From Salirhabdus salicampi (GTDB lineage: Bacteria; Bacillota; Bacilli; Bacillales; Alkalibacillaceae): 64,000 bases of DNA. Below the pieces are notes generated by a model, which searched no databases, was not told the origin of the DNA, and saw only the letters and a program-made list of their open reading frames with translations. Numbering within the stretch: position 1 is the stretch's first letter; each line of letters starts with the position of its first letter. Shown piece after piece: positions 1 through 8,660 of the stretch. The position numbers were made by a program, and so were the translations under genes. Location: NCBI RefSeq assembly GCF_024259515.1, contig NZ_JANBWE010000002.1:699526-763525 (forward strand), written 5' to 3'.

Positions 1-2305
1 CGTATTCACGTAGCTTTTCCTGATTATGCGAAACTGAGCTTAATAGTTCTGCGAAAAAGTAAGCTGGGTAATGTGCCTTCAAGTAGGCTAGTTGATAGGA
101 AATCAAACTATAGGCGACAGCATGACTCCGATTAAATCCATAGTTGGCAAAGCGGACAATCCAATCGTAGATCTTTTCTGCCACTTGTTGGTCATATCCG
201 TTTGCCATACATTTTTGAACAAATTTCTCTCTTTCTTTCGTTAATACATCTTTTTGTTTTTTACTTACGGCTCGTCTTAAAATATCCGCCTCCCCCAACG
301 AATAATCTCCAATACGATTTGCGATTTGCATAATTTGTTCTTGATAGATTAAAACACCATACGTTCGCTTTAAGATCGGCTTTAAATCGGGGTGGGGATA
401 TGTGACCGTTTCTTCTCCGTGCTTTCGTTTAATAAATGTCGGTATATATTCCATAGGACCTGGTCGGTATAAAGCATTGACCGCCACTACATCTTCTATA
501 TGTTCGGGCTTCAGCTGTGTAAGTACTTTTTTCATACCTGAAGACTCGAGTTGAAAAATACCTGTTGTTTTTCCTTTTTGTAATAGACGATACGCAAGTG
601 GATCGTGAAGTGATATATGTTTTAACGAAAACTGGTTATCTTCAAATTTTTGTACCCGCTTTACAATTTGTTCCATAAGGGATAAATTACGCAAACCTAA
701 AAAATCCATTTTTAATAACCCGATTTGCTCAAGGTCGTTCATTGGGTACTGAGTTAACGCTACACCATGATGCCCGGACATTAAGGGAACGTATTGATAT
801 AACGGACGGTCACTAATCACAACACCAGCAGCATGTGTAGAATGATGTCGCGGTAAACCTTCCAATTTCACCCCAACTTTAAATAACGTTTTTAAGCTCT
901 CTGAATTTGAGATGTATTGGCGTAACGTATCTGAACCTTTGACTGTTTCTCTAAGGGATGGTACTTGAGGTGAAATTTCTTTTAACAAATATTGTTCATC
1001 ATGTTTATCTATCCCCATTGTCTTCATTAATTCTCTTAGTAAGGAGCGCGGTGCAAAGGTTCCAAAAGTAACAATTTGGGCAACCCGATTATCACCATAT
1101 TTTTGCAGAACGTATTGAATCACTTCATCTCGACGATGATCTGAAAAATCAATATCAATATCAGGCATGCTCATCCGTTCTGGGTTTAAAAACCGCTCAA
1201 AAAGTAAGTCATATTCAATTGGATCCACTTCTGTGATATCTAATAAATATGCTACTAGTGAACCGGCTGCAGAACCTCGCCCAGGACCTGTCATAATATT
1301 TTCCTGCTTGGCATACTTCATAAAATCCCACACGATGAGGAAATAGTCACTAAATTCTTTTCCGTTAATTACACGTAACTCATGTCGTAGACGTTCTTTT
1401 GCAATCTCAATGTTATCTACATATTTCTCTTTTAATCGTTCTTCGCAAAGTTGTGTTAAATATTGCTCTGACGTGTAGTTCGGTGGTGTTGGAAATTTCG
1501 GTAACAAATGTTGCCCTAGTTTAAGTGATAAATTCGAACACATTGCGGCAATGTCCATCGTATTCTGAACTGCTCCAGGATATGCTTGAAATTTCCGTTC
1601 CATCTCCCCTTCGGATAGAAGTGATCTGTTCCTGGAATCAGGGCGCAACCGATCTTTTGACCAAAAACGTCCTTCTTTAATCGACCGCAAACAATCGTAC
1701 GCTGCCTCATCCTCTTCTTGTAAGTACCTTACATCGTGAAGGGCAACTAGTTCCGCATGTTGTTGTTCAGTTACATAAGCATTTGCCTGTTCGTTTGCTA
1801 TTATTTCATAATCATGTCCGTGTTCTTGAATACCCAGGTACAATGTTTCTGTAGGCATGTGTTGAGTTATGGAATTTATAACTTGATCAAATGCTTGTCC
1901 TGTACCTTCACCCTGAAAAAATTGGGAGGCGGGTAATATTGTGACAACGTCATCTATGTATAACTGTGCTTTTTCTACAGCTGTTGTTTTAGTATCTGAC
2001 ATTTGAATTAGCGTAGATAATTTCAAAAGTTGTTCGTAACCACGATTGGACTTTGCCAGGAAAATGAAATGAATGGGTTCCGTACGAAATGGAAAGGTGA
2101 TAGATGTTTCCATTCCGATAATTGGTGTGATTCCTTCTGCTTTACACTGTTGATAAAATTGCACCGCTCCATGTAAAACATTTCGATCAGTTATCGCAAT
2201 GGTATCGTATCCTTTCTCCTTTGCTCCTTTAACAAGCTTCTCAATTGTTAACGTACTTTCCATAAACGTAAATCCACTATGTACTTGTAAATGTATATAC
2301 CCCAT
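1..2305 (-). CDS. dnaE: DNA polymerase III subunit alpha DnaE (5' part; runs off the left edge)
   Basis: Replicative C-family DNA polymerase; in Firmicutes DnaE extends lagging-strand primers before hand-over to PolC. About 768 N-terminal residues of a protein of roughly 1,100 are present, open in one frame from ATG 2305 to the window edge. The start HLQVHSGFTF is the PHP domain. The palm carries the metal-binding stretch PDIDIDFSDHRRDEV, followed by the finger motif FANYGFNRSHAVAYS close to the edge. GGCGTGGTG precedes the ATG as a ribosome site. It diverges from ytrH. Identification is firm; the C-terminal OB and tau-binding parts lie outside. Confidence 0.97.
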   Translation of the reverse strand, partial: MGYIHLQVHSGFTFMESTLTIEKLVKGAKEKGYDTIAITDRNVLHGAVQFYQQCKAEGITPIIGMETSITFPFRTEPIHFIFLAKSNRGYEQLLKLSTLIQMSDTKTTAVEKAQLYIDDVVTILPASQFFQGEGTGQAFDQVINSITQHMPTETLYLGIQEHGHDYEIIANEQANAYVTEQQHAELVALHDVRYLQEEDEAAYDCLRSIKEGRFWSKDRLRPDSRNRSLLSEGEMERKFQAYPGAVQNTMDIAAMCSNLSLKLGQHLLPKFPTPPNYTSEQYLTQLCEERLKEKYVDNIEIAKERLRHELRVINGKEFSDYFLIVWDFMKYAKQENIMTGPGRGSAAGSLVAYLLDITEVDPIEYDLLFERFLNPERMSMPDIDIDFSDHRRDEVIQYVLQKYGDNRVAQIVTFGTFAPRSLLRELMKTMGIDKHDEQYLLKEISPQVPSLRETVKGSDTLRQYISNSESLKTLFKVGVKLEGLPRHHSTHAAGVVISDRPLYQYVPLMSGHHGVALTQYPMNDLEQIGLLKMDFLGLRNLSLMEQIVKRVQKFEDNQFSLKHISLHDPLAYRLLQKGKTTGIFQLESSGMKKVLTQLKPEHIEDVVAVNALYRPGPMEYIPTFIKRKHGEETVTYPHPDLKPILKRTYGVLIYQEQIMQIANRIGDYSLGEADILRRAVSKKQKDVLTKEREKFVQKCMANGYDQQVAEKIYDWIVRFANYGFNRSHAVAYSLISYQLAYLKAHYPAYFFAELLSSVSHNQEKLREY

Positions 2306-2429
2306 TTTCACCACGCCTTTTATTCCAATGTACCTCCATTATATCTTAATTTATTCCCCCCTTAAACGTAGAACCCTTATCATACATGTCCACCTCCCCC
2401 CATAAACTTAAACTAGGAGGATGAAGCCT

Positions 2430-2762
2430 ATGGAAGAACGATTTATTACAACCTTTATCCAATGTTATTTTATCGCCTTCGGTGTGTTAGCTGGCGGTTC
2501 TTTAATTGGCAGTTTAGGAAATTTTATTGTTGGCGAACCGCCACTAACATCTATTATTCATATCGGTAGAAGGCTAAGGATTTGGGCAATTATTGCCGCT
2601 ATTGGTGGTACTTTTGATGCAATATACAGTTTTGAAAAGGGCTTTTTTGAAGGCTCTACCATTGATTTAATTAAACAACTTTTACTCATTTTATCTGCCA
2701 TGGCCGGGGCGAAAACAGCTCTCCTATGTTTAGAATGGTTTGTACAGGAGGAAATCACATAA
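2430..2762 (+). CDS. ytrH: Sporulation protein YtrH
   Basis: Small hydrophobic protein of about 110 residues with membrane segments near residues 10-30, 45-60 and 80-95, matching the YtrH family. In B. subtilis ytrHI is a mother-cell operon needed for efficient sporulation; that role is inherited from the family. The ATG at 2421 follows AGGAGG (2415-2420) with no spacer. The in-frame ATG at 2430 has a 9-base spacer and is chosen. The stop overlaps the ytrI start by one base (TAATG), so the two are translationally coupled. A CATACATG at 2381-2388 resembles a SigE -10, but no convincing -35 is seen. Confidence 0.85.
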   Translation: MEERFITTFIQCYFIAFGVLAGGSLIGSLGNFIVGEPPLTSIIHIGRRLRIWAIIAAIGGTFDAIYSFEKGFFEGSTIDLIKQLLLILSAMAGAKTALLCLEWFVQEEIT

Positions 2763-3259
2763 TGAATTTTCCCCCATATTATAAGGAAAGGTCATTTCAA
2801 TTATTTTTTATAGGGGTACTGACAGGTGGGGTAATTGCTTACATTTTATTTCTATATATGTACGGAAGTTTAACTGAACGGTGGATTGAAGAAAACCTTG
2901 AGTTACGTGCGAAAGTAAACTCTTTAGAAGAAGTCTTAGAGAATGATCGCCAAGAGGATGAAAAGCATGACCGTGAAGTGTTACTCGTTCAAGAAGTAAA
3001 TGTAGAGTTGGTAAACGAACAAGCACTTCGAATCGATCGCTTTGTTTCCCTCCAATTAAAAGAGTTAGTCGAAGAGGAACTCAGACCATTAATTGGAAGT
3101 AAAATCGAATCGTTATCAGAGAATCGCTCACTTATTTTCTCAAGCATAGAAAATAAAATGTTCCATGTAGAAAACACCTCATACAAAGCGAAGATTACCC
3201 ACTTAACCATCGCCCCTAAAATGTTAGTTTCTGTAGAATTACACATAACAAAACGTTAA
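2762..3259 (+). CDS. ytrI: Sporulation membrane protein YtrI
   Basis: About 165 residues: a short cytoplasmic N-terminus, one membrane helix near residues 13-33 (FFIGVLTGGVIAYILFLYMY), a heptad-rich stretch (about 40-75) likely to form a coiled coil, then a soluble domain. Topology and its place directly behind ytrH match YtrI, which acts with YtrH in spore formation in B. subtilis. The reading frame is open further upstream, but ATG 2762 has AGGAGG at about the right distance and overlaps the ytrH stop codon. The biochemical function of the family is not known. Confidence 0.85.
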   Translation: MNFPPYYKERSFQLFFIGVLTGGVIAYILFLYMYGSLTERWIEENLELRAKVNSLEEVLENDRQEDEKHDREVLLVQEVNVELVNEQALRIDRFVSLQLKELVEEELRPLIGSKIESLSENRSLIFSSIENKMFHVENTSYKAKITHLTIAPKMLVSVELHITKR

Positions 3260-3324
3260 TTCATCGACATAAAAAAAGATCTGTTCGGATATAATAGGTA
3301 AAATAGGTAAGAAAGGGTGATGAT

Positions 3325-3507
3325 ATGTTTGGATTGGATTGCAAACTATTAATTGATGAAAAGATGAATCAATTATTTAATGGACATTCAGCCTTTGCCG
3401 AATCGACGGAAGTAATTAGATTGTTAGAACGCAAAGTGACACAAAATGAATTAAACGTTTACGTTGACCAAACAGATTTCGGTTGTTGGTTTATTCCGGA
3501 TAAATAG
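3325..3507 (+). CDS. Small hypothetical protein (60 aa)
   Basis: Not recognised. A soluble 60-residue protein without membrane segment; it has two Cys (positions 6 and 54) and an acidic-aromatic C-terminus (DQTDFGCWFIPDK). AAAGGGTGATGAT before the ATG is a good ribosome site, and a strong hairpin follows the stop. It sits between ytrI and the convergent nrnA. A good translation signal and a terminator directly after the stop argue that it is real rather than a chance frame. Confidence 0.6.
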   Translation: MFGLDCKLLIDEKMNQLFNGHSAFAESTEVIRLLERKVTQNELNVYVDQTDFGCWFIPDK

Positions 3508-3509
3508 AA

Positions 3510-3534
3510 AAAAGTCTGGATAATCCAGACTTTT
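3510..3534. terminator. Bidirectional intrinsic terminator
   Basis: Eleven-base stem AAAAGTCTGGA / TCCAGACTTTT with a TAA loop. Flanking A and T runs allow it to act for the small gene on the left and for nrnA on the right. Confidence 0.85.
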
Positions 3535-3537
3535 GTT

Positions 3538-4497
3538 TTATTTATTCTGTTCAAGTTGATACTGCTTACATACCGTTTCTAAATCCTCAATAATTGGCTC
3601 AACTTCTTCCCAATTCGATACGGATGCACCAGAAGCCAATGGGTGGCCTCCTCCATTATATTTCGCGGCAATATCATTAATAACCGGCCCCTTCGAGCGT
3701 AACCGAACCCGAATTAAGTCTTCTTCTTCAATAAAGAATGCCCAGGTAACAATGCCTTCAATATCACCTAGAACTCCTACTAATTGCGACGTTTCATCCG
3801 GTTGGATTCCATATTGGTCCATAATGGTTTTCGTAATTTTCACAGTACTTAACCCTGATTTTGAGACGGAAAAATTTTGTAGTATGTATCCTTTTAAGTG
3901 AGCAATATGATGTTCTGTGTTATATAAGTGGCGGTATAATTCCGGCCGGTCAAATTCATATGCAACTAATTCTGAGGCATATCGAAATGTTTTCTCCGTC
4001 GTACTTGGGAATAAAAAGCGACCTGTATCTCCGACAATCCCTGCATATATTAGCCTTGCAGCTTTTTCATTCAACTGAAATCCTTCCTCTTTTCCCGCTA
4101 GAAAAAGTTCATATATCATTTCACTTGTGGAAGATGCTTCTGTATCTACCCACATCACATCACCGTAGGGGTCTAAGTTTGGGTGATGGTCAATTTTCAC
4201 TAATGCCTTTCCTTTTGTATAACGTTGATCACATACCCGAGCCTCATTTGCTGTGTCACATACAATGACGAGTGCATCATCGTATGTATCATCGTCAATG
4301 TGGTCTAATGTATTTAAAAAGGTCAAGGACGAATCCTCTTCACCTGCTAACAACACCTTCTTATCAGGGAAGGATTGTTTAATCATCTCACCTAAACCAC
4401 CTTGTGAACCATAAGCATCGGGGTCAGGTCGTACGTGTCGATGAATGATAATTGTTGAATATTGCTGAATTAAGGAAAGTATCTCTTTTTTGCTCAT
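3538..4497 (-). CDS. nrnA: DHH-family oligoribonuclease / pAp phosphatase NrnA
   Basis: 319 residues, the normal length for NrnA (YtqI). It degrades 2-5-nucleotide RNAs and dephosphorylates 3'-phosphoadenosine 5'-phosphate in the cytoplasm. Visible motifs: HRHVRPDPDAYGSQ near residue 19 (first metal-binding motif), VCDTAN, then KIDHHPN near 101 (the DHH motif), and the C-terminal DHHA1 signature GGGHPLASGA near 281. GAGAGGTAG precedes the ATG. It is convergent with the small 3325 gene and divergent from ytpI, the gene order seen in B. subtilis. Confidence 0.95.
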   Translation of the reverse strand: MSKKEILSLIQQYSTIIIHRHVRPDPDAYGSQGGLGEMIKQSFPDKKVLLAGEEDSSLTFLNTLDHIDDDTYDDALVIVCDTANEARVCDQRYTKGKALVKIDHHPNLDPYGDVMWVDTEASSTSEMIYELFLAGKEEGFQLNEKAARLIYAGIVGDTGRFLFPSTTEKTFRYASELVAYEFDRPELYRHLYNTEHHIAHLKGYILQNFSVSKSGLSTVKITKTIMDQYGIQPDETSQLVGVLGDIEGIVTWAFFIEEEDLIRVRLRSKGPVINDIAAKYNGGGHPLASGASVSNWEEVEPIIEDLETVCKQYQLEQNK

Positions 4498-4619
4498 TTG
4501 ATTGACTACCTCTCTTTTATTATCACTTTACATAACCATACCATACCGGAAAACGGTAGCAAAATTTTAAGGAAACAGGTAAAATAGACTCGCAACTATC
4601 ACAAACAGGAGTCGATTAC

Positions 4620-4919
4620 ATGTTTATTTTTGTACTCATTGTTGTATTATCAATTGTCATGTATATATTTTTCAAAGTGAAGATTTTAACATTGAAAGAT
4701 CAACTGATGATGCACTACACGAACGCCAAAGCTAGAATCGCATTAGGAATGTTTATTTTCTTCTTTGCGATGAATCAATATTTGTTTTACCAAACAAAAT
4801 TATCTTTATACATTGGTATTGTGTTCCTTTTTCTAGGTGCTATTCAAATTCACTACGGGTATAAGCTGTTTTCTTTTTACCGAAACGAAATTGTACAACA
4901 GATGAAACAAGAGGAATAA
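4620..4919 (+). CDS. ytpI: YtpI family membrane protein
   Basis: 99 residues with three hydrophobic segments (about 1-18, 40-60, 62-85), typical of the YtpI family; function unknown. CAGGAG eight bases before the ATG fixes the start. It lies between divergent nrnA and convergent ytoI, the position ytpI holds in B. subtilis, which supports the name. Confidence 0.85.
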   Translation: MFIFVLIVVLSIVMYIFFKVKILTLKDQLMMHYTNAKARIALGMFIFFFAMNQYLFYQTKLSLYIGIVFLFLGAIQIHYGYKLFSFYRNEIVQQMKQEE

Positions 4920-4921
4920 GG

Positions 4922-4959
4922 GCGCCCCTGATGTTACAAAAGCTGTAACATAGGGGCGT
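4922..4959. terminator. Bidirectional terminator between ytpI and ytoI
   Basis: Inverted repeat with arms CGCCCCTGATGTTACA and TGTAACATAGGGGCG around a short loop, placed between the convergent stop codons. Confidence 0.8.
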
Positions 4960-4965
4960 TTCGTC

Positions 4966-6276
4966 TTAGCGGTCAATAAACTGGGCCATTACTAATGCTT
5001 TTCCTACTAATAAATCATCAGAGAAGACTTCCACATCCACTTTCGCAAATTTACGGCCAATCTCTAACACTTTCGGTTTCATGAGGAGTGTGCTTCCTAA
5101 TTGAACTGGTTTCATATAGTAGATCGATAAGTTTTCGACAACGAGGTCACCCTTTTTATATCCTTTTAGTAAGCGTCTAGCTGATTCTGTTACAAAGGAT
5201 GTAAATACGCCATAAGAAAGAGCACCAAGATGGTTGGTCATCTGTGGTGTTACTTCCGACTGATAGATGAACTGATCCGTATCATCATAAACCTCCAACT
5301 GATTAGAAACGATGTCATCTATCGTCTCTCCAACTTGTGGTTGTCGTTGTAAATGTTGCATTCCTTTTATAACATCCTGTCTCGTAATAACGCCTTTAAA
5401 ACGTTGTTGGTGGTCAACAACTGGTACAAGTTCAATACCTTCCCAAACCATCGTATGGGCTACATTAGCCAAAGACGTTTTGGTTTGGACGGTAACAGGG
5501 TTTTTCGTCATGACTTTATGGATAGGAAGTGATTGACCTTTGTCGATCACATCTTTTGATGTAACCATGCCAACCACCCTTTGTTGGTCATCAACAACCG
5601 GGTACCGGCTATGACTCGTCTTTTTATTTAGTTCGTGCCACTGTTTCACGGTTTCTTCAATATGTAAGTAAAAAGATTGGTCTAGCGGTGTAAATATATC
5701 ATCAACAATTATGATTTCCTTTTTAATTAATTGATCGTAAATAGCACGGTTTATCATGGCAGCTACTGTAAACGTATCATAGCTAGATGAAATGATGGGT
5801 AGTTGTTTTTTATCTGCCAACTGACGTACATGCTCATCTGTATCAAAACCACCTGTAATTAACACAGCAGCTCCTGCCTCTAATGCTAATTGTTGGGCTT
5901 TAGTACGGTTTCCCACGATCAGCAGCGACCCTGCCTCTGTATACCTCATCATCGCCTCTAACTGCATAGCACCAATGACAAATTTATTTAATGTTTTATA
6001 TAAACCTTCCCGGCCGCCTAATACATGACCGTCAACAATATTAACAATCTCAGCATAAGTAAGACGTTCGATGTTTTCACGCTTTTTCCTCTCAATCCGA
6101 ATTGTGCCAACACGTTCAATGGTGCTTACTAATCCGATGTTTTCAGCCTCTTTGATAGCACGATAAGCTGTACCCTCACTAACTTGTAATGCTTTTGCAA
6201 TTTGGCGAACAGATATTTTGCTACCAATACTTAATGATTCAATATGTTGTAAAATTTGTTCATGTTTTGTTGCCAA
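4966..6276 (-). CDS. ytoI: HTH / DRTGG / CBS / hotdog-domain transcriptional regulator YtoI
   Basis: 436 residues with four parts in order: an N-terminal winged helix (about 10-60, IRQIAKALQVSEGTAYRAI-like), a DRTGG domain (about 75-190), two CBS repeats (about 200-310, VMTKNPVTVQTKTSLANVAH) and a C-terminal hotdog thioesterase-like domain (about 325-436). CBS pairs usually bind adenosine nucleotides and the hotdog fold may bind an acyl-CoA, so a nucleotide/CoA-sensing DNA-binding protein is inferred. Streptococcal SpxR shares the architecture. Translation starts at TTG 6276, with GGTGA six bases upstream; no in-frame ATG lies nearby. Confidence 0.9.
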   Translation of the reverse strand: MATKHEQILQHIESLSIGSKISVRQIAKALQVSEGTAYRAIKEAENIGLVSTIERVGTIRIERKKRENIERLTYAEIVNIVDGHVLGGREGLYKTLNKFVIGAMQLEAMMRYTEAGSLLIVGNRTKAQQLALEAGAAVLITGGFDTDEHVRQLADKKQLPIISSSYDTFTVAAMINRAIYDQLIKKEIIIVDDIFTPLDQSFYLHIEETVKQWHELNKKTSHSRYPVVDDQQRVVGMVTSKDVIDKGQSLPIHKVMTKNPVTVQTKTSLANVAHTMVWEGIELVPVVDHQQRFKGVITRQDVIKGMQHLQRQPQVGETIDDIVSNQLEVYDDTDQFIYQSEVTPQMTNHLGALSYGVFTSFVTESARRLLKGYKKGDLVVENLSIYYMKPVQLGSTLLMKPKVLEIGRKFAKVDVEVFSDDLLVGKALVMAQFIDR

Positions 6277-6338
6277 GGGAATTCACCAAACTTTCCATCC
6301 TAGTCATATGTGTATTATAACGATGAGAAGACGCAGGT

Positions 6339-6566
6339 TCAATTTTGTTTTGCAAAAATTCTTTTTCTTACCTTTTCTTGCTTCTTGCGCTCACCTTCGG
6401 TCATTAGTAGATCCCATAAGTTTCCACCGGCCACACATAGAAAAAAGAGTAACCAACAACCCCAAAACAAGGATGATACATTTCCGGTAGTGTTCTGCAT
6501 CGCTGGTAATGCTAAATATAGCAAATATAAGGAAAATAATAACCTTAATAATGCATTTCGATTCAT
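6339..6566 (-). CDS. Small membrane protein (75 aa), unknown function
   Basis: Two hydrophobic segments (about 5-22 and 33-50) and a very basic C-terminus (EGERKKQEKVRKRIFAKQN) that would stay in the cytoplasm. AAGGAGG seven bases before the ATG strongly supports translation. It lies between ytoI and ytkL on the same strand, about 60 bases before ytoI, and may be co-transcribed with it. No family recognised. Confidence 0.65.
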   Translation of the reverse strand: MNRNALLRLLFSLYLLYLALPAMQNTTGNVSSLFWGCWLLFFLCVAGGNLWDLLMTEGERKKQEKVRKRIFAKQN

Positions 6567-6627
6567 ATCTATTCCTCCTTACGTATTTGCTATATTGTAT
6601 GCGTGTCCATTTCTACAAATGAGAAAA

Positions 6628-6659
6628 AGCCGTATCAATTTCTCTTACTTGATACGGCT
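6628..6659 (-). terminator. Terminator after ytkL
   Basis: Perfect eleven-base stem AGCCGTATCAA / TTGATACGGCT, followed on the minus strand by a T run. It separates ytkL from the small membrane protein gene. Confidence 0.85.
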
Positions 6660-6682
6660 ACTAGTATTATATGAGCAGGAGA

Positions 6683-7363
6683 TTATAGTTCGATTTCATC
6701 CCCAGGGTGTAGTACCTTCCCTCGGCCACTCCTTACCTTCTGAACAAAATCATGTGGATCTTGTTCAATAACCGGGAACGTATTGTAATGAATTGGAATT
6801 ACTGTTTTTGCCCGTAGCCATTCTGCTGCCAACACAGCATCATCGGGTCCCATTGTAAAATTATCACCTATTGGCAGAAAGGCTACATCAATATCATGCA
6901 GTTCCCCAATCATTTTCATATCTGAAAATAGTCCTGTGTCCCCAGCATGATAGACTGTTTTTCCTGCAGCCATCAGCAAAGCTCCAGCCGGCATACCTGT
7001 ATATATCGTATTGTTATTTTCATCTGTATAACTGGAGCTATGGAAGGCCTTTGTTAACTTGACCCTTCCAAAATCAAATGAATAGCTCCCCCCAAGATTA
7101 AGAGGATGTGTATCCAATCCTTTCGAACCTAAGTATGTAGCTAACTCTACCGGTGCAACAACTAAAGCATTGTTTCGCTTTGCAATTTCCTCTGTATCAC
7201 CAACATGGTCGTTATGACCGTGGGTTAATACGATGACATCAGCTTGAACATCTTGAACTTTTAAATCAGTAAGTCCATTCCCTGAAATAAAAGGGTCAAA
7301 TAAGATGGTCTTTCCGTTTGTAATTATTTTAACAATGGAATGACCGTGATAAGAAATATTCAT
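6683..7363 (-). CDS. ytkL: Metal-dependent hydrolase YtkL (UPF0173, metallo-beta-lactamase fold)
   Basis: 226 residues, the family's usual length. The zinc-binding signature THGHNDH lies at residues 47-53; further ligands are expected in the FHSSSYT and HAGDTGLF stretches. [14 protein letters not shown] is conserved in the UPF0173 group. Cytoplasmic, substrate unknown. It diverges from the M24 peptidase gene, as ytkL often does in bacilli. It has its own terminator and looks monocistronic. Confidence 0.92.
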   Translation of the reverse strand: MNISYHGHSIVKIITNGKTILFDPFISGNGLTDLKVQDVQADVIVLTHGHNDHVGDTEEIAKRNNALVVAPVELATYLGSKGLDTHPLNLGGSYSFDFGRVKLTKAFHSSSYTDENNNTIYTGMPAGALLMAAGKTVYHAGDTGLFSDMKMIGELHDIDVAFLPIGDNFTMGPDDAVLAAEWLRAKTVIPIHYNTFPVIEQDPHDFVQKVRSGRGKVLHPGDEIEL

Positions 7364-7516
7364 ATTCTTCTCTCCTTTCTTTTTTCATCTACACATAATA
7401 TTCACTACTTTATCCATTATCCCTTTTTCATTTGAAAATTTACGTTATATAGTGAATATCTTTCTTTTCGTTTTTTACATAATTGTGATAAAGTTTTTAC
7501 AAAAGGAGGGGGATCT

Positions 7517-8611
7517 ATGGAGAATCGCATTCAGCATTTAATGAACACAATGAACCAAGCCCAGCTAAGTAGTGCTTTCATCACATCAAAGGCAAATATA
7601 TATTATTTAACAGGATATTATACTGAGCCTCACGAAAGATTAGTTGCTCTATACATAGATAAAGAGGGAAAGCCGCTTTTAATCCTACCCGAAATGGAAA
7701 AAAAGGATGCCATGGATAGCGGCTGGTCTGAAGCTATATTAGCTTATGATGACCAAACCGAACCCTTTAAAAAGTTTAAGCAGTATGTTGCAGGAAGCGT
7801 TCCTGACAACATCGGTGTGGAATCTGATCATTTAACATTAACTAGATATGAATCAATCCAAAGCGTATTCCCTCGCAGTAAGATACAAGATTGTCAACCA
7901 TTGCTACATCAATTAAGAGTCATTAAGGACCAATCAGAATATCAACTGTTGAAAGATGCAGCTGCTCTTGCTGATTTTGGTGTTCAAAAAGGAATTGAAG
8001 CAATAGAAGAGGGGAAATCAGAGTTAGAGATTATCGCCCATATCGAATATGCCTTAAAACGGGAAGGCGTGCGGGATATGTCATTTTCCACCCTCGTATT
8101 AACAGGGAATAAAACTTCTTCCCCACACGGAACACCTAGCCAAACAAAAATTAAAGCTGGGGATTTCGTCTTGTTTGACCTCGGAGTTGTATTTGAAGGC
8201 TATTGTTCTGATATTACGAGGACTTTTGGTTATAAAAAGATGACAGAACAACAGAAAGAAATGTATAACGTTGCTTTAAAAGCACAACAAACGGCAATTG
8301 AAGCAATTGAAATTGGTAAACCAATTGGTCAACTCGATCAGACTGCTAGAGCAGTTATTACCGAGCATGGGTATGGGGATTACTTTACTCATCGTATAGG
8401 ACATGGTCTCGGAATTGATGTTCATGAGTATCCATCCATGAACAGCGAAAACACGTTACCGTTGGAGGAAGGAATGTGTTTTACCATTGAACCAGGTATT
8501 TACGTTCCGAATGTTGGTGGTGTTCGAATTGAGGACGACATTTTCATGACGAAAAAGGGCCCAGAACTGCTGACACAATTTCCGAAACAACTACAAATTA
8601 TTGGTTCATAA
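7517..8611 (+). CDS. M24-family Xaa-Pro peptidase (YkvY/PepQ type)
   Basis: 364 residues: N-terminal creatinase-like domain (about 5-130) and a C-terminal pita-bread catalytic domain. All five metal ligands are visible: D221 and D232 (DLGVVFEGYCSD), H296 (GHGLGIDVHEYPS), E325 (IEPGIYVP) and E339 (RIEDD). Expected to release N-terminal residues ahead of proline or split X-Pro dipeptides in the cytoplasm. AAAGGAGGGGG precedes the ATG. It is convergent with ald and separated from it by a strong terminator. The exact paralogue (PepQ, YkvY or YqhT type) cannot be decided from sequence alone. Confidence 0.9.
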   Translation: MENRIQHLMNTMNQAQLSSAFITSKANIYYLTGYYTEPHERLVALYIDKEGKPLLILPEMEKKDAMDSGWSEAILAYDDQTEPFKKFKQYVAGSVPDNIGVESDHLTLTRYESIQSVFPRSKIQDCQPLLHQLRVIKDQSEYQLLKDAAALADFGVQKGIEAIEEGKSELEIIAHIEYALKREGVRDMSFSTLVLTGNKTSSPHGTPSQTKIKAGDFVLFDLGVVFEGYCSDITRTFGYKKMTEQQKEMYNVALKAQQTAIEAIEIGKPIGQLDQTARAVITEHGYGDYFTHRIGHGLGIDVHEYPSMNSENTLPLEEGMCFTIEPGIYVPNVGGVRIEDDIFMTKKGPELLTQFPKQLQIIGS

Positions 8612-8613
8612 AC

Positions 8614-8646
8614 AAAGCATGTGATTGAATTTCAATCACATGCTTT
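8614..8646. terminator. Bidirectional terminator between M24 peptidase and ald
   Basis: Perfect fifteen-base inverted repeat (AAAGCATGTGATTGA and its complement) with a three-base loop and a T run; it lies between convergent stop codons. Confidence 0.9.
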
Positions 8647-8660
8647 TTATTGAGACTCGA

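Noticed and set aside
2381..2388. CATACATG as a SigE -10 for ytrH-ytrI
   Set aside because: No acceptable -35 (ATATT-like) at 14-16 bases upstream; kept only as a remark.
2199..2405. 68-residue frame upstream of ytrH
   Set aside because: It overlaps the dnaE start on the other strand, has no ribosome site, and its composition is that of non-coding T/C-rich sequence.
3861..4268. 135-residue frame opposite nrnA
   Set aside because: It lies wholly within the well-supported nrnA gene and shows no domain or start signal.
6310..6771. 153-residue plus-strand frame across the ytoI-ytkL gap
   Set aside because: It overlaps the better supported minus-strand 75-residue gene, a terminator and the ytkL end, and lacks a ribosome site.
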